From NCBI GenBank assembly GCA_036320915.1, contig JAXBDG010000001.1, positions 1,488,001 through 1,552,000 of the forward strand: DNA of 64,000 bases, in the 5' to 3' direction. The notes under the pieces are model-generated. The model ran no database searches, had not been told where the DNA came from, and saw nothing but the letters and a program-made list of their open reading frames with translations. This stretch comes from Linnemannia elongata. Taxonomy: Eukaryota; Mortierellomycota; Mortierellomycetes; Mortierellales; Mortierellaceae. Positions 36,367 through 47,005 of this stretch are shown here, piece after piece (the first letter of the stretch is position 1; each line of letters starts with the position of its first letter). Position numbers and translations under genes: made by a program.

Positions 36367-37832
36367 TTTTTTTTTTTTTTTTTTTTTTTTCGTACACAAT
36401 TTTATTTCTCTGACAAACAGAACAAAGGAGGCATTTGGAAGTAAAAGGGACTACAGACCAAACTCTTCAGTGAACCATCCGTCAGTCACAGTCCGGTCCG
36501 GGACCTGGCTCTGCGCAACAATTGTCGCTGCTCTTCACAGCAATAACGGAAGAAAATAAAACTAGATACGAATGAAAGGGATTCTTCCCATCCTCTCCAT
36601 CAATGTTAACCTCCTCCTTCCCAACAAGCTGTCTAACAGCCGTTCATCAGCTGCTCGTGGATTCTTGGTCGCTCCAGGGCATGTCCGATCCTCATGTGTG
36701 ACTAGCGAAGCGCCACACGGGCAGAAACCATCGCGCGTGATGTAGCCATATCCTTGACTCCAGTCACCACGAGGACCTGTGTATTTGGATGTCTTGTCCT
36801 TCACAGAGATGCCCTGGGTCTGCTCCCACGCGATCGTCGCGGAGCATCGGGGTTTCCAGATCCGCTCTGAGGCCTGCGTCTCCAGGTAGCCAACAAATTT
36901 GTGGAGGACCGTCTTGGCGATGGACTGTGGGGTTCTGAAGACCGCGCACCATTCGGTCAACATGCTCTTTGGGGTGATGCCGCGGAGTAGGTCCGATACG
37001 TTCCACTTGGGGTTCTCATCGCGATCGGGAGCAGGACTACCGCTGTGCACGGCTCGAGCTCCACCGATAGAGGAGAATCCCCGCACATGATCCGCATCTC
37101 GGGGGGGTCGCCAGTGTATGAGTACTGGTCGCGGGGCTTGACGACCGTTATCCACCGCGCGTTGGTGTTCTCGCTTCCTGGCTGCATTGTAGTTGTTTGT
37201 CGCCTGTACACCCCAATCGTCGATCTTGCCCATAGCCTCCTTCCAGATCGTAGTGGTGGTCTCAGCTGCCGAGGGACAGTTCCAGACATGCTCGTTATCC
37301 TCCTTCTTAAGCTCGCATCGTCGGCAAAGGCATGTTGGGTACAGGTTGGGCTTGCGGGCCTGCATGGAGTTCAGGGTGGGCAACATTCCATGCAGCTTTT
37401 TGACGTGATGTGTCCGTTGATGAGAGTCTTTGCTATTACTGTAAAAGGTGAAGACTGCTCGCCTGTCGTGAACATGAGCCAAGGTCGAGGTCCACTCCAC
37501 GTCGTCAATGTCAGGGATCGCCCTCTTCACCCGTCTCTGCGACGTCCAGGCCTGGTGGTGTCGGATTGTCGTTTGTTGTTTGAGGAGTTGTCGTAGGTCG
37601 ATTTCAACAAGCGCACCATAGCAATGTGCAAAGCTCGTGATATCCGCCTGCTGAGTGAGATCCACCTTCAAGGGTACTGTAGCGCTCTGTGCTGCCGCCT
37701 TTGCCGCCTGATCCGCCAGCTCGTTACCTTGGATGTTGCTGTGTCCTTTGATCCAGACAACCTCAACCCCTCCTGGCCGAGATTCCACAACCTGCCATAG
37801 TACCGCCCAAATACCCGCGTATGTGCTCCTGA
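36367..37832 (-). mobile_element. LINE copy C, 5'-truncated, youngest insertion
   Basis: A 1466-bp minus-strand non-LTR element flanked by a perfect 14-bp duplication. Its 3' tail is 24 A on the element strand (T24 at 36367-36390). The 5' truncation falls inside the RNase H domain. Coding content is the end of RNase H, with VEVVWIKGHSNIQGNELAD including the His and Asp of the active site, then a linker, the CCHC knuckle and the conserved C-terminus. It lies inside what was a continuous copy B plus flank, so it inserted last. Its end is about 160 bp upstream of the tRNA-Thr gene. Confidence 0.9.
36562..37832 (-). pseudogene. LINE replicase fragment: RNase H end plus zinc knuckle (copy C)
   Basis: Open for about 423 codons within the element. 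It shows RNase H residues (KGHS, NELAD), a helical linker with RRVKRAIPDIDDVEW, the CRRC-X8-H-X3-C knuckle and a terminal GRIPFIRI. The ORF appears to start further upstream at 37926, but that N-terminal stretch translates a poly(A) tract and unrelated flank and is not element sequence. Endonuclease and reverse transcriptase domains are absent. Confidence 0.88.
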
Positions 37833-37846
37833 GTAGCATTGCGATC
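37833..37846. repeat. Target-site duplication of LINE copy C, right copy (14 bp)
   Basis: Identical to 36353-36366. It marks the 5' end of copy C, and the bases beyond it differ from those beyond the left copy. Confidence 0.85.
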
Positions 37847-37868
37847 AGGGACCGGCAGGCCCCCGGGC

Positions 37869-37890
37869 TTTTTTTTTTTTTTTTTTTTTT
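37869..37890 (-). repeat. Poly(T) tract, 22 bp, possible fourth retroposed tail
   Basis: A run of 22 T that could be the A tail of another minus-strand insertion. The sequence to its right (37891-37960) is not homologous to the 3' ends of LINE copies A-C. It resembles an A/T-rich 3' untranslated region, so its origin is unclear. Confidence 0.6.
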
Positions 37891-37989
37891 CTGCGCCTTT
37901 TTTTGAACTCGTTCAACAATATGCATTCAATACAATTACCAAAAGAAAAACAAAGAACGTCAAGTTCAACTAAATATGATTGGTCTGTT

Positions 37990-38062
37990 GCCCCAATAGC
38001 GTAGGGGTTATCGCGTTTGTCTTGTAAACAAGAGGTCCCTGGTTCAAATCCGGGTTGGGGCA
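37990..38062 (+). tRNA. tRNA-Thr (anticodon TGT)
   Basis: A 73-nt, intronless cloverleaf. The acceptor stem GCCCCAA pairs with TTGGGGC, followed by discriminator A. The D stem is GCG/CGC. The anticodon arm TTTGT-CTTGTAA-ACAAG puts TGT at positions 34-36. The T arm is CCTGG-TTCAAAT-CCGGG. The internal B box GGTTCAAATCC is at 38041-38051 and the A box is at the start of the D arm. It decodes ACA and wobble ACN codons. LINE copies crowd its 5' flank. Confidence 0.95.
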
Positions 38063-38090
38063 GATCAGTATCAGTTCTTCCAGAACTTAC

Positions 38091-38095
38091 TTTTT
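38091..38095 (+). terminator. RNA polymerase III terminator of tRNA-Thr
   Basis: T5 located 28 nt after the tRNA end, the first run of four or more T downstream. On the opposite strand the same bases are the last codons of an exon-like segment. Confidence 0.7.
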
Positions 38096-38171
38096 GCCAT
38101 TTCTTCGGGGCTGGTTCCTGAGTGCAAGTCCACCTTGGAGCGAGCGAACAAGTGATTCTTGTTGATTGTAC
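38091..38171 (-). other. Orphan exon-like segment with intact splice sites
   Basis: On the minus strand 81 bp are bounded by a good acceptor (GTTTCAG) and a perfect donor (GTAAGT). They read openly as TINKNHLFARSKVDLHSG followed by TSPEEMAK, with phase 1 at both ends. The composition is that of a structured protein. No compatible exon is found upstream (38172-38606) or downstream, where the tRNA and LINE copies now lie. I do not recognise the family. It may be a gene remnant or an exon of a gene disrupted here. Confidence 0.5.
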
Positions 38172-38606
38172 CTGAAACGCACCGAGAAAGAAAGTCAAAT
38201 CAGGGCCATTTGAAGGTATCAGATTGTCGAATGTGAGACATCAGTCGTGTCATAAAGAAAGCACGAGTGAAAGGGTATTGGTTCGTTATCATTTTTTAAT
38301 TTATTTTCATGAAAAAAGAAAAGGTGGGTCATTGCATGGAGTTGCGTTTGTGGGTAATGTTCTCGATCGAGAGACGATGAGGGGAGGAGAAGGAGAGAGG
38401 TGCATGATTGTTGAGGCTGGCCTGTCGATTGTTGTTGTTTGGTGTTATTTGGTTGTGCTGGGCTTGGTTGGGTTGATAGAAAGAGAAAGGGGTATGTTGG
38501 TCCGGTCCTGTGCCATTCCTGAAAGGAATAAAATCAACGATAAATAAACAGAAGGAAGGGATACGAAAAAAGGAGCTATCATCCAGGTGATGTCTGCCTT
38601 CCAACT
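38172..38606. other. Short intergenic stretch
   Basis: This is the 3' flank of the cyclin-like gene. It is A/G-rich on the plus strand. No ORF or RNA gene is recognised apart from the exon-like segment to its left. Confidence 0.5.
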
Positions 38607-40199
38607 CTAGTTCGATCCTTGAGGTTGAGCCTGTCCTTGCTGCTTGAGCCAAGTCTCAAGACTGTGAAGCCAATCCAGATACTCGGCCTCGCTGACATAC
38701 AGACTGAATTGGACCTGGTTCAGGAACTCCATCTCCATGACGTTGATCTCCTTGACGTTGATTCCTGTTACATCCGACCAGGTCTTGTTGGTGAACGTGT
38801 TGTCGTCTAGAAACTTGTTGGCGAGCATGAGTGATACTGTAAAAAGTCGGAACTCTGATCCCTGTTGTCCATGTATTGATGGGTTGTTCTTCAGCAATTT
38901 CTGAATATATTTCAGCGAGAGTAGAATAACTGATGATGACAGTTGCGTTGCTGACAGGACCTGTCAATTGAAAGTAATACGAGCGGGTAATTAATATCGG
39001 CTTGGTCATACATTGCCATTGGCGCCTACTTCATCTTCACCAGACTGTCAGCCGAGAAATATGGGCTTTTGCTCGAAAATACATACCTTCAAGCAGAATT
39101 TCCTGAATGCTGGCCCTGCCGAGGGTGGAACACTTATCCGGTGCGGAACAACGTTGTAAGCGTTACTGGAAGCACCGTTGATGTTGGGTCGAGTGTGCCA
39201 AAGGGTATAGACCATCACAGATGCGAATTCCGCAAGTTGGAGAGTGCTGGTTTGAGGATTGATGACATGCTCCATCGCTCCATTCCTGTGGTCCCGCGAA
39301 TGTTCCCGCTGCTGTTGCGCTTGCTTCTGTGCCTGTTTTTGCTGCTGCTTTTGCTGCTGCTGCTGCTGCTGCTGCTTCTGTAGCTGGTGTTGCTGTTGCT
39401 GCTGTTGCAACTGCTGTTGCTGTTGTTGCTGCAATTGTAATAGTTGTTGCTGTTGGTATTGTTGTTGATAATGCTGCTGCTGTTGTTGTTGTTGTTGTTG
39501 CTGTTGCTGATGCGGTTGGCTTGTGGGTTTAACTGAAGAGTGGTGGTGGAGTTGCTGGTGAGCGTGCGGCTGCATCTGGACTTGGACCTGGTGCCCTGGA
39601 AGGGACGTCACTACTATGGGTCCTGAAAGTTGTTGGCGTTGCTGCACCTGCTGGACAGGTTGTTGTACTTGCTGCTGCGTCTTGAGGTGGTGCTGGAGCT
39701 GCTGTTGGGTCGGCTGTATGTATATCGGCTGGGCCATGGACTGGGACTGGGGCTGAGACTGGGGCTGCTGTTTGTAGGAGTGCGAGTGCGAGAGGTGCTG
39801 GATATTGGGCGGCGGCTGCTGTAATTGTTGCTGGAGCTGCTGCTGTCCATGCTGGTGTTGTTGATGCAACATCTGTTGAAGGTGAGGTTGTGCTTGCCCC
39901 TGAGTCTGGACGGGCATATATTGTTGCTGTTGTTGTTGCTGTTGATAATGTGGGTTGTGAAGAGCGACGGGTGTCGTTGAGACAGAGTGGTATTGTCCTG
40001 AGCTGTAGTTGACGTTCGTATGGGTAGCAGGATCGATGGGTGGGAGATGACCCATAGAGTTGTAGGTAGATCCAGTTGATCCCATCTGATCCATGGCCAA
40101 TGGCGATATGACGTTGATGGCCATTGAAGTCCTGCCGCTCGAGTATTGCATAGGCGGCATGGCTGTCTGGTAATATGTTACAGGAGCGTGAGTGTCCAT
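38607..40199 (-). CDS. Polyglutamine-rich cyclin-domain protein (Pho80/Pcl/Clg1-like)
   Basis: Two exons (39087-40199, 38607-38960) encode 488 residues. About residues 80-310 are dominated by Gln, with His and Pro, encoded largely by CAG/CAA runs. The C-terminal 170 residues form a Pho80-type cyclin box. It opens with LAEFASVMVYTLW and continues over the intron with SSSVILLSLKYIQKLL. It then reads FRLFTVSLMLANKFLDDNTF, TNKTWSDVTGI and MEMEFLNQVQFSLYVSE. Such cyclins activate Pho85-type kinases in nutrient, polarity or phosphate signalling. The single intron is in phase 0 and splits the cyclin box. The start ATG at 40197-40199 is the first in frame. The subfamily most like it in yeast is Clg1/Pcl, but I cannot choose one. 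Confidence 0.82.
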
Positions 40200-40469
40200 G
40201 TTATGGAGTTATTATGAAGTCGAGGAAGGGAGAGAGGATGAGTAGAGAAGGAGAGTACAAATAATAAAAGATGATGCAGAATGGGAAAGGATAAGAGAAA
40301 AGAGAGAGAGAGTGAGAGAGAGAAAAAGAGAACGTTGGTTGGTTGATCCTCTGTTTGAAATAACATAAACTGTCGTTGTCAGCCAAGCTTTTTTTTTTGT
40401 TTGGATCGGAGAAAGGGATGTTGCGAAAAAGTGGAGGGAAGGAGAAAGGGAGAGAGGAGGCGGAAAAGG

Positions 40470-40509
<40 letters not shown>
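40470..40509 (+). repeat. Poly(A) homopolymer, 40 bp
   Basis: An uninterrupted A run inside purine-rich DNA about 270 bp upstream of the cyclin-like gene start. No element sequence is recognised beside it. Confidence 0.9.
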
Positions 40510-40511
<2 letters not shown>

Positions 40512-43500
40512 AAAGGGAAAAGGGGCCGAAAGGGTGAGCAAAGTCGCTCTTGGCTTTCTTTCTTCCTCGTTGATGAAACTAACAATCTCGAAGGGACAAC
40601 AGACAGACAGGCTGTTGGTTGTCTGCCATTTGCATCGAGCAATTGGTCCCCCGCCCAAAATAATGAAAATGAAAAAGGAACAAACAATGCCACGGTAGAT
40701 TGAAGTAGCTTAGCCACGGCCTGGCTTGCTGCATAACTGGCTGACGACAGCGACCATAACGAAGATAACAACGACAACAACAGCAACAACTTGATACAAA
40801 CGACGTATGCAACACCCACAAAACAGACCATGACCACATCATACTTATTTACTTATTCTTAATGCCGACGTGGCTCCTTTACTGTCAATAGTAAGCATAT
40901 CACCTTCTCAATGCTTTTATTTTTCTCGCTCAACAGCTTAACTGTCTGCTCAGACAAGACCAGGCGTTTTTTTTCCTACAAGATAAAAAAGAGAGCGCGG
41001 GGTGCTACAAAAGACTAGTGCAGTGGGAAGTCTTCTAGGTCTACTAGCACTAGAACCATGTTCAAAATGTCATTTCGCATCGATCGCACAAGGTTTGTTG
41101 CCTCAATCCACTCGCTGGCCAGTGGCCAATCCAAAAATAACCTAGGACTAGGCCCTTACTTACATTTCTCGACTTCAACCTACCTGCCTATCATTAACAT
41201 CATCAACAACAACAGCAGCTACTACAACCATCACAACTATAAACATCACCAAGCCTACAAACAAAAAAATCCCCGCCATCGTCAGTCCGCATATGACGCA
41301 GTTCAAAGCTCTGTTTTTTATTCGACTTTTGTCATTCTCCATCCTTCCATGGACTAACCAGAACCAAAGATGGACTCTGGGTCATTCATTCATTCATCCC
41401 TCCATTACTCAACTCACATGCTGACGCGGAAGAACACTCCTCTCGCCGCTCGGCACGTCCGAGCTTATTGGGGGCTGAGACATTGATTAGGGTATCTCTG
41501 TGCCTGAAATCAGTATCAACAGGAGCCAGTCAAAACGTATTGTGGCATTTTTCAAGTGATGGCTTACAGCAGCGCCAAGCCGCCAACCACAGTGACCACA
41601 AACAACCCTGACTATCGGCATGTATCCACAGGCCTGTAGTCTGCTGCTCCTGGAAATATGCAGTCGTCGCGTCCACCTACGATAAGCGTAAAATTCGATT
41701 TCATACCTCCCAACATGTGCCTGGGATCCATTCGGAGTTAAGTGCTGGAAAGAGGGGAAAAAAAAGTTTTTTTACCCTTACCGTTCTGCCCACAAACGGC
41801 CGTATGTGCCTTGACTTTGGTCCTTTGTTTGTTTTCTTTCCCTTTTTTCCTTTGACCCGCTTGTCATTTAGACGGGGGTGGGGACCCTGGACAAAATGGC
41901 AGGAAGATGACCCGCGGATTTGCAGGACGAAACCCCTGATTTTTTTTTCTTCTGTAGTTGCATGAATTGTACAACTTCAAAGGCCAAAGAGGGATGATCA
42001 CCCTATTTTTTTTTTTTTTTTTTTTCACAACATCGTGCGCATGTTCTAAGCATCAAAGGATAAAAGATGATAAAAGGCTGGGCGTTGGATGATGATAACC
42101 GTTAAGAAAAAAAAGCGAAGGTAATGATCGATTTTCTTCAGTGGACACAAACAGCATGACTGTTGGTATAGAAGGATAGTGCCACAAGTAAAAGAAAAAA
42201 AAGGTGCATGAGTTTGTGCAGCATGTGTGCTGAAAGACAATTGTACAATGAAAAGAGGATTGTGTCCAGCACGAAAAAAGGAGTTTGAGAAAAACCAAGG
42301 AAAACGGGAAGAGAACCAGCAGAGCATTGTGTCTGCGCTTCTTACAGCGTATACACTACTGGGCCTTTTGGAAGAGACACGACAGCTGTAAAACATGATG
42401 GAAGACACCCCTGCTTACAAACTGACTAGGGGTTATGACGGTAATAACCACTGACGACTACCTTGCCACGTTTCTGACCGGGTGGCGTGGGTTCCCGTAG
42501 AGATGGCCAATAACCGAGTTCAAAAAGTGGAGAAATAGGTCGTATTGTAGACCAGGGATGATAATGAGGATGAACAGATGAGAAGGCCCAGGTTGACGTA
42601 GAACCTTCGCCATTGTTACGATATGGATAAAGAAATCCTGCAACTCTTGCCCTTCTGCGGGAGGAGAACGCAGTTTTGGCGACTGGATAGTTATGCCGAA
42701 ATAAAATCAACATTCCTTTGAATTGTATGGGCCAAGTTATATTTGTTTTCGTTCTATTAGGTCTGTACGTAGCTTGGCCATGTATTCATTCAGTAACATA
42801 TGCTCAGTTGAATGAAAGTCCCTTTTCATCTTTTTTGTGTAAACCTCAGGCGGACGGAGTAGAAGAAAAAAAGACGCGATTTTCATGCATCGAAGGTCCA
42901 GCTACAAAGAGATCGGCGGGTCGCGATAGTTGTTTCTCTCACCCCTTCCATTTTGTCCCTTTCCCAGGGCTCTTTTTCCCATTCTCTTTATTCTTCCTTT
43001 TGCTATATCTACCTGTCCTGCCTTTAACGCGTGCGCCACTGGTCTACATGATAAAGGAATGAAGTTCCTTCTTCCTTCCACAATGCGGAAGAACCTTTTC
43101 TACTTTCTTTTTTTTGTCCCGAAGAATGAACCAGCCGTGGTACATCACGGATGGTATTGATAGTGAGTACTGGGAAGCATTTCAAATGATGTTTCTTTTT
43201 GGCATTGTGTCAAAGAAAGATTGGAGGCTCCTTCCATCGGGTGGGATGTCCAGGAAGCGCTCGATTATGCTAAAAGAATAGAAGAAAAAGAGTAGTTTTC
43301 CGTTGGGAGGCGGTACAACCGCAACAATGCATGGGTTCACAACAGCATGTCAGCATATGGGTTTTTGTTTCCTTTCTTTCTTAACCCCCTTTACCATCGC
43401 TCGTGACCAGCCCACGTCAACAAGAGGCATGAACAGCCGCAAAGAGAGGGAGAGTGAAGGAGAAAGACAGGGAGAGACGACAAGGAAGAACAAGAACACA

Positions 43501-44604
43501 GTAGAGAAGGTTGTTCTGAGTGAGAAGGGGTTGGAGGGATGGGAAGTTGGTGGAGTATTGATGACAACTCCTTTTTTCAGCAGAACAAAAACAGCAGCAT
43601 TAACAACGACAGTACACAAAAAAAAAAGATCGTGAAAAGGGTGCAGACGCAGAACACATCAACGCAAGGCAACACATGGCGCTGTTTGTGTTCGTACAGG
43701 ATATGTAACATGGGTACGAGTGAGAACGAGTGAATGCGATTGATTGAATGCAAGAGCGAGTGTATGCGCGTGTATTCATGTCAAGACGATGCACAATTGT
43801 TTTTTTCTTCTTCCCCCCTTTCTCTCCGTCCCCCTTTCCCCTTCTCCCTTCGTCCTCTTCCCTCCCTCCCTCCTCCTTCCTTTCTCCCTGGCCGTCCCCT
43901 CCACTTTTCCCTTCCTTCCTTTCCCTTTCTCGTCCACTGCCTCCTCCTGTTCATTCAAAGCCAAGAGTATTGGTCCACCAAAGTGTGTGCTTGTTTGTTT
44001 TTTGAACACAAGACGATCCCTTCGGGCTGGTTGATAAAAACTGTTGGTATTCAATTGAAAGAAAAGCAAGTAACTTGAAATGAATCGAAGCATTGCATTG
44101 CGCTGGGAACGATTCAAAGTACAGACCATCGAGAACAAGCAAGTACAAGAGAAAACAATGCTGCAGCAAATGGTATCGTCGGGGAGACGCAAATAAAAAA
44201 GAAAACATCATCCATCGTGCTTTTGCCAGCCAACTCAGCTAACATGCATAAAACCTCAAAAAAGAAAAAGTCAGCGATAGAAACGGATCGTGCCTCGCCT
44301 TCTCCTTCCTTTTCCTTTTCTTTGTTTTATTTCTTCTGCCTTTTCCTTTGTCCTCCCTCTTCGCTTCTTTTCCTTCATTCTCCTTTCTTCTTTCTCCTTT
44401 CTTCTTTCTTCCTCTCTTCTCTCTTCTCTCTTCTTTCTTTTCATTCTTCTCTTTCTTCTTCTCTTCCTTCTTGCTCCTCTTCCTTTCTTCTCGTATCATT
44501 TTCTTCTCTCTTGGCCTTTCATTGTTAATTATTCCTTACTTCACATCCATCCCATTGATTCTCTCTCCACACTCCCCCAGTTCCCTCTCTCACACACACA
44601 CTTG

Positions 44605-44630
44605 CCCCCCCCCCCCCCCCCCCCCCCCCC
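44605..44630 (+). repeat. Poly(C) homopolymer, 26 bp
   Basis: Twenty-six C residues, preceded by a CA repeat, 225 bp upstream of the RSR1-like start codon. Likely within the promoter or 5' untranslated region. Confidence 0.9.
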
Positions 44631-44855
44631 TCCCCTTCCCCAGAACCTATTCGAACGTCGTTCCCCTTTCATTTCCTGTTCTCACACGGACACGACACCT
44701 GCCCTTTATTTTGAAATCCTCCTTTTCCCCATTTCCCCATTTCCGCGGACCTATTTTATTCTCCCGCCTCATTCTTTTCTCATTCAATCCTTTCACAGGG
44801 TCATCCCTTCCCTTCCATTCGCTTCCTTCTCCTCTCTCCCTGACCGCCTTTAGTT

Positions 44856-45379
44856 ATGCGTGAATACAAGCTGGTTGTTCTTGGTTCCGGAGGTGTCGGT
44901 AAATCCGCATTGGTGAGTCCCTCCCTCGTCTTTACCATTTCTATATCCTTCAGCAGCCATCTTTCGAACGCCTTACTGCATACGACATTAGAAAAAGGCA
45001 GCTATGTTCACGCGCCAATATGTATATATACCTTCAAACTACTTGGCACGGTCATCTAAAACTCCAATTGACTTTGAGTGCTGTCGCCCACCCTCACTTT
45101 CGTTTGTAATGGCATCCAAGGAGCGCGATTTTTGGTGATTCGTTTGAGTGATTTTGTTTACTCTTTTGGCCAAAAAAAAAAAAAAAAAAAGGAAAAAGGC
45201 GCACAGGCTGGAAAAAAATATGAGTGAAAAAAAAATGGATCCAGTGAGAGCAAACTCAGCTGTAGATGATTCATGCATGCCAGCGCATAGACATTTGAAG
45301 GGGTTAGGCCATGGTTGGGACAATACTCGAGATGGCCAAAGGAGAAGGGGAAGAGCGACGAGCAAAGGAAGGGGTGAAC

Positions 45380-45416
<37 letters not shown>

Positions 45417-46742
45417 GTGAGCAATTGTGCCGATGGGAAAGAAGGGGATGATGCTCATTCTGAGTCTAAAGAAAGAAAGAAAGAATGAAAGAAAAGCGTA
45501 CACAAATATGGATACATCATACACTCATGCGAAAGGCGCCCAGTAAGGATATGGCAATTAGCGACAATGATGATGACGAAGATGACAACAACATCGACGA
45601 TATTGATACTGACGACGACAATGATGGTGTACACTCTCAGCGTGAATTGGGTGACCAACAGTCAAGCAGCATTTAAAGCTAACTTCCCTGTCTTCCTTTT
45701 TGACTGTCGTCCACTACCCTCCATTGACTAGACGGTACAATTCGTACAATCCGTGTTTGTGGATCGGTACGATCCGACCATCGAAGATTCTTATCGGAAA
45801 CAGGTCGAGGTCGATGGCCACCAATGCATGCTTGAGATCCTCGACACCGCCGGGACAGAGCAGTTCACAGCTATGCGGGACCTATACATGAAAAACGGAC
45901 AAGGATTTATTCTGGTATTCTCAATCATTGCAGAGGCAACATTCATGGAGCTACAGGGTCTTCGTACACAAATCATGGAAGTCAAGGAATCGCGGGCGGT
46001 AAGGTCTATTTTCCTTTCTTTTTTCACACGAACATGGATATTCACAAACACAGATACATCCACATCCACAGACGCAAAGTCAAATCCAAACACAGCGGAA
46101 ATACAAACAAACCTTCTCGATATGCGCTCCTTATGGTTTGTGGTGGTACCCAGTGTTCCTTCCAGTATCATCAATTCGCCTCTTTGAAGCTTGAATCCAG
46201 GAATGCATACATCTTTTTTTTTTTTTTGTCGGCCACGAGGGAAATGCAGCCGTCCATTGGACGTTGGAAGATTGTTGAATCTTTGTTGCGCATGTTATCG
46301 ATGGTGCTCATGTTTTGCGCCCATAAATCTTTTATCAAAACGATTTACGCCTATCGATCGTCTTGCCCTCTCCTCACATTCACACACGCCTTTCCCTTGC
46401 ATGACCGTTATTGGTAGACGAATGCGTTACTAAACGATCGATTCTCTTTTACCCTTTATTTTTCCCTGCTCCGATGAACTCCACCGTTTTTTTCCCTTCT
46501 TTATCCAGGTGCCCGTAGTCCTTGTCGGCAACAAGTGCGATCTCGTCGAGGACAGGAGGGTATCGCGGGACAGTGGCGACGCTCTTTCAACAGAGTGGGG
46601 CGGAACGCCGTTCTACGAGACCTCTGCACGAACACGGATAAACGTCGACGAGGTCTTTTATGACCTTGTCCGCCTAATCAACCGACAAACCCCAGCCAAC
46701 ACAGAGAGGGGAGCAAGGAGGAAGCGCTGCAAGATCCTCTAA
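44856..46742 (+). CDS. Rap1/Rsr1-type Ras-family small GTPase
   Basis: Three exons (44856-44912, 45732-45998, 46509-46742) give 185 residues, the family's usual length. All G motifs are present: GSGGVGKS (10-17), effector YDPTIEDSY (32-40), DTAGTEQ (57-63), NKCD (116-119) and ETSAR. Thr61 in place of Ras Gln61 and the block [15 protein letters not shown] identify the Rap1/Rsr1(Bud1) branch, which controls cell polarity and bud or tip site choice in fungi. The C-terminus is basic and ends in CKIL, a CAAX box with Leu, predicting geranylgeranylation and membrane attachment. Introns are long for the window (819 and 510 bp) and hold A19 and A34 runs. The first exon ends right after the P-loop. 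Confidence 0.93.
45172..45414 (+). repeat. Poly(A) runs in intron 1 of the Rsr1-like gene
   Basis: A19 at 45172-45190 and A34 at 45381-45414 lie in the first intron, which also has a GAY-rich stretch at about 45565-45627. They are far from the splice sites. Confidence 0.85.
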
Positions 46743-47005
46743 AGGGAGGATTGTTCAACAGCGGTTTCGAAATAGCATCTATTGTTTTTGTCTTTCTTTT
46801 CTCTCCCTCTCTGTCACCATTGTACATTTTCCACCGTTGAACTGCACTCATACTTCCCACAGTCCCTCTCTCGTTCACTGCATACTTTGACAAGGTCATA
46901 ATCCCAGACCTTCCCTTGCAACTCGCAGCCTTTAAAAAATATCAAAAAGGAAAAACATGAAAATAAAACTATTCAAAAAGAACAATTGGCACATGTTTTA
47001 ATGCA

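Larger units (their letters stand above)
40200..44855. other. 4.7 kb gene-poor region between divergent cyclin-like and RSR1-like genes
   Basis: The left end is purine-rich on the plus strand (leader of the cyclin gene) and has an A40 run. The right end from about 43790 is C/T-rich and has a C26 run. Between them, 40550-43700 shows only short ORFs with low-complexity or no recognisable content. A T20 run is at 42006-42025. No tRNA, rRNA or transposon motif is seen. Non-coding transcripts cannot be excluded. Confidence 0.5.

Noticed and set aside
37833..37926. N-terminal 30 residues of the long LINE ORF as part of the replicase
   Set aside because: They come from flanking DNA, the T22 tract and the target-site duplication, not from the element, whose 5' end is at 37832.
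37845..38198. Minus-strand ORF of 117 codons crossing the tRNA
   Set aside because: Its middle is the antisense translation of the tRNA (PGFEPGTSCLQDKRD) and its end translates a poly(A) tract. It is a well-known annotation artefact.
39259..39532. Plus-strand poly-Cys and poly-Ala ORFs
   Set aside because: They are antisense readings of the CAG/CAA repeats in the cyclin-like gene.
44239..44863. Overlapping Phe/Ser/Leu-rich and Lys/Glu-rich ORFs on both strands
   Set aside because: They are translations of homopyrimidine/homopurine DNA in the RSR1 promoter, open in many frames at once.
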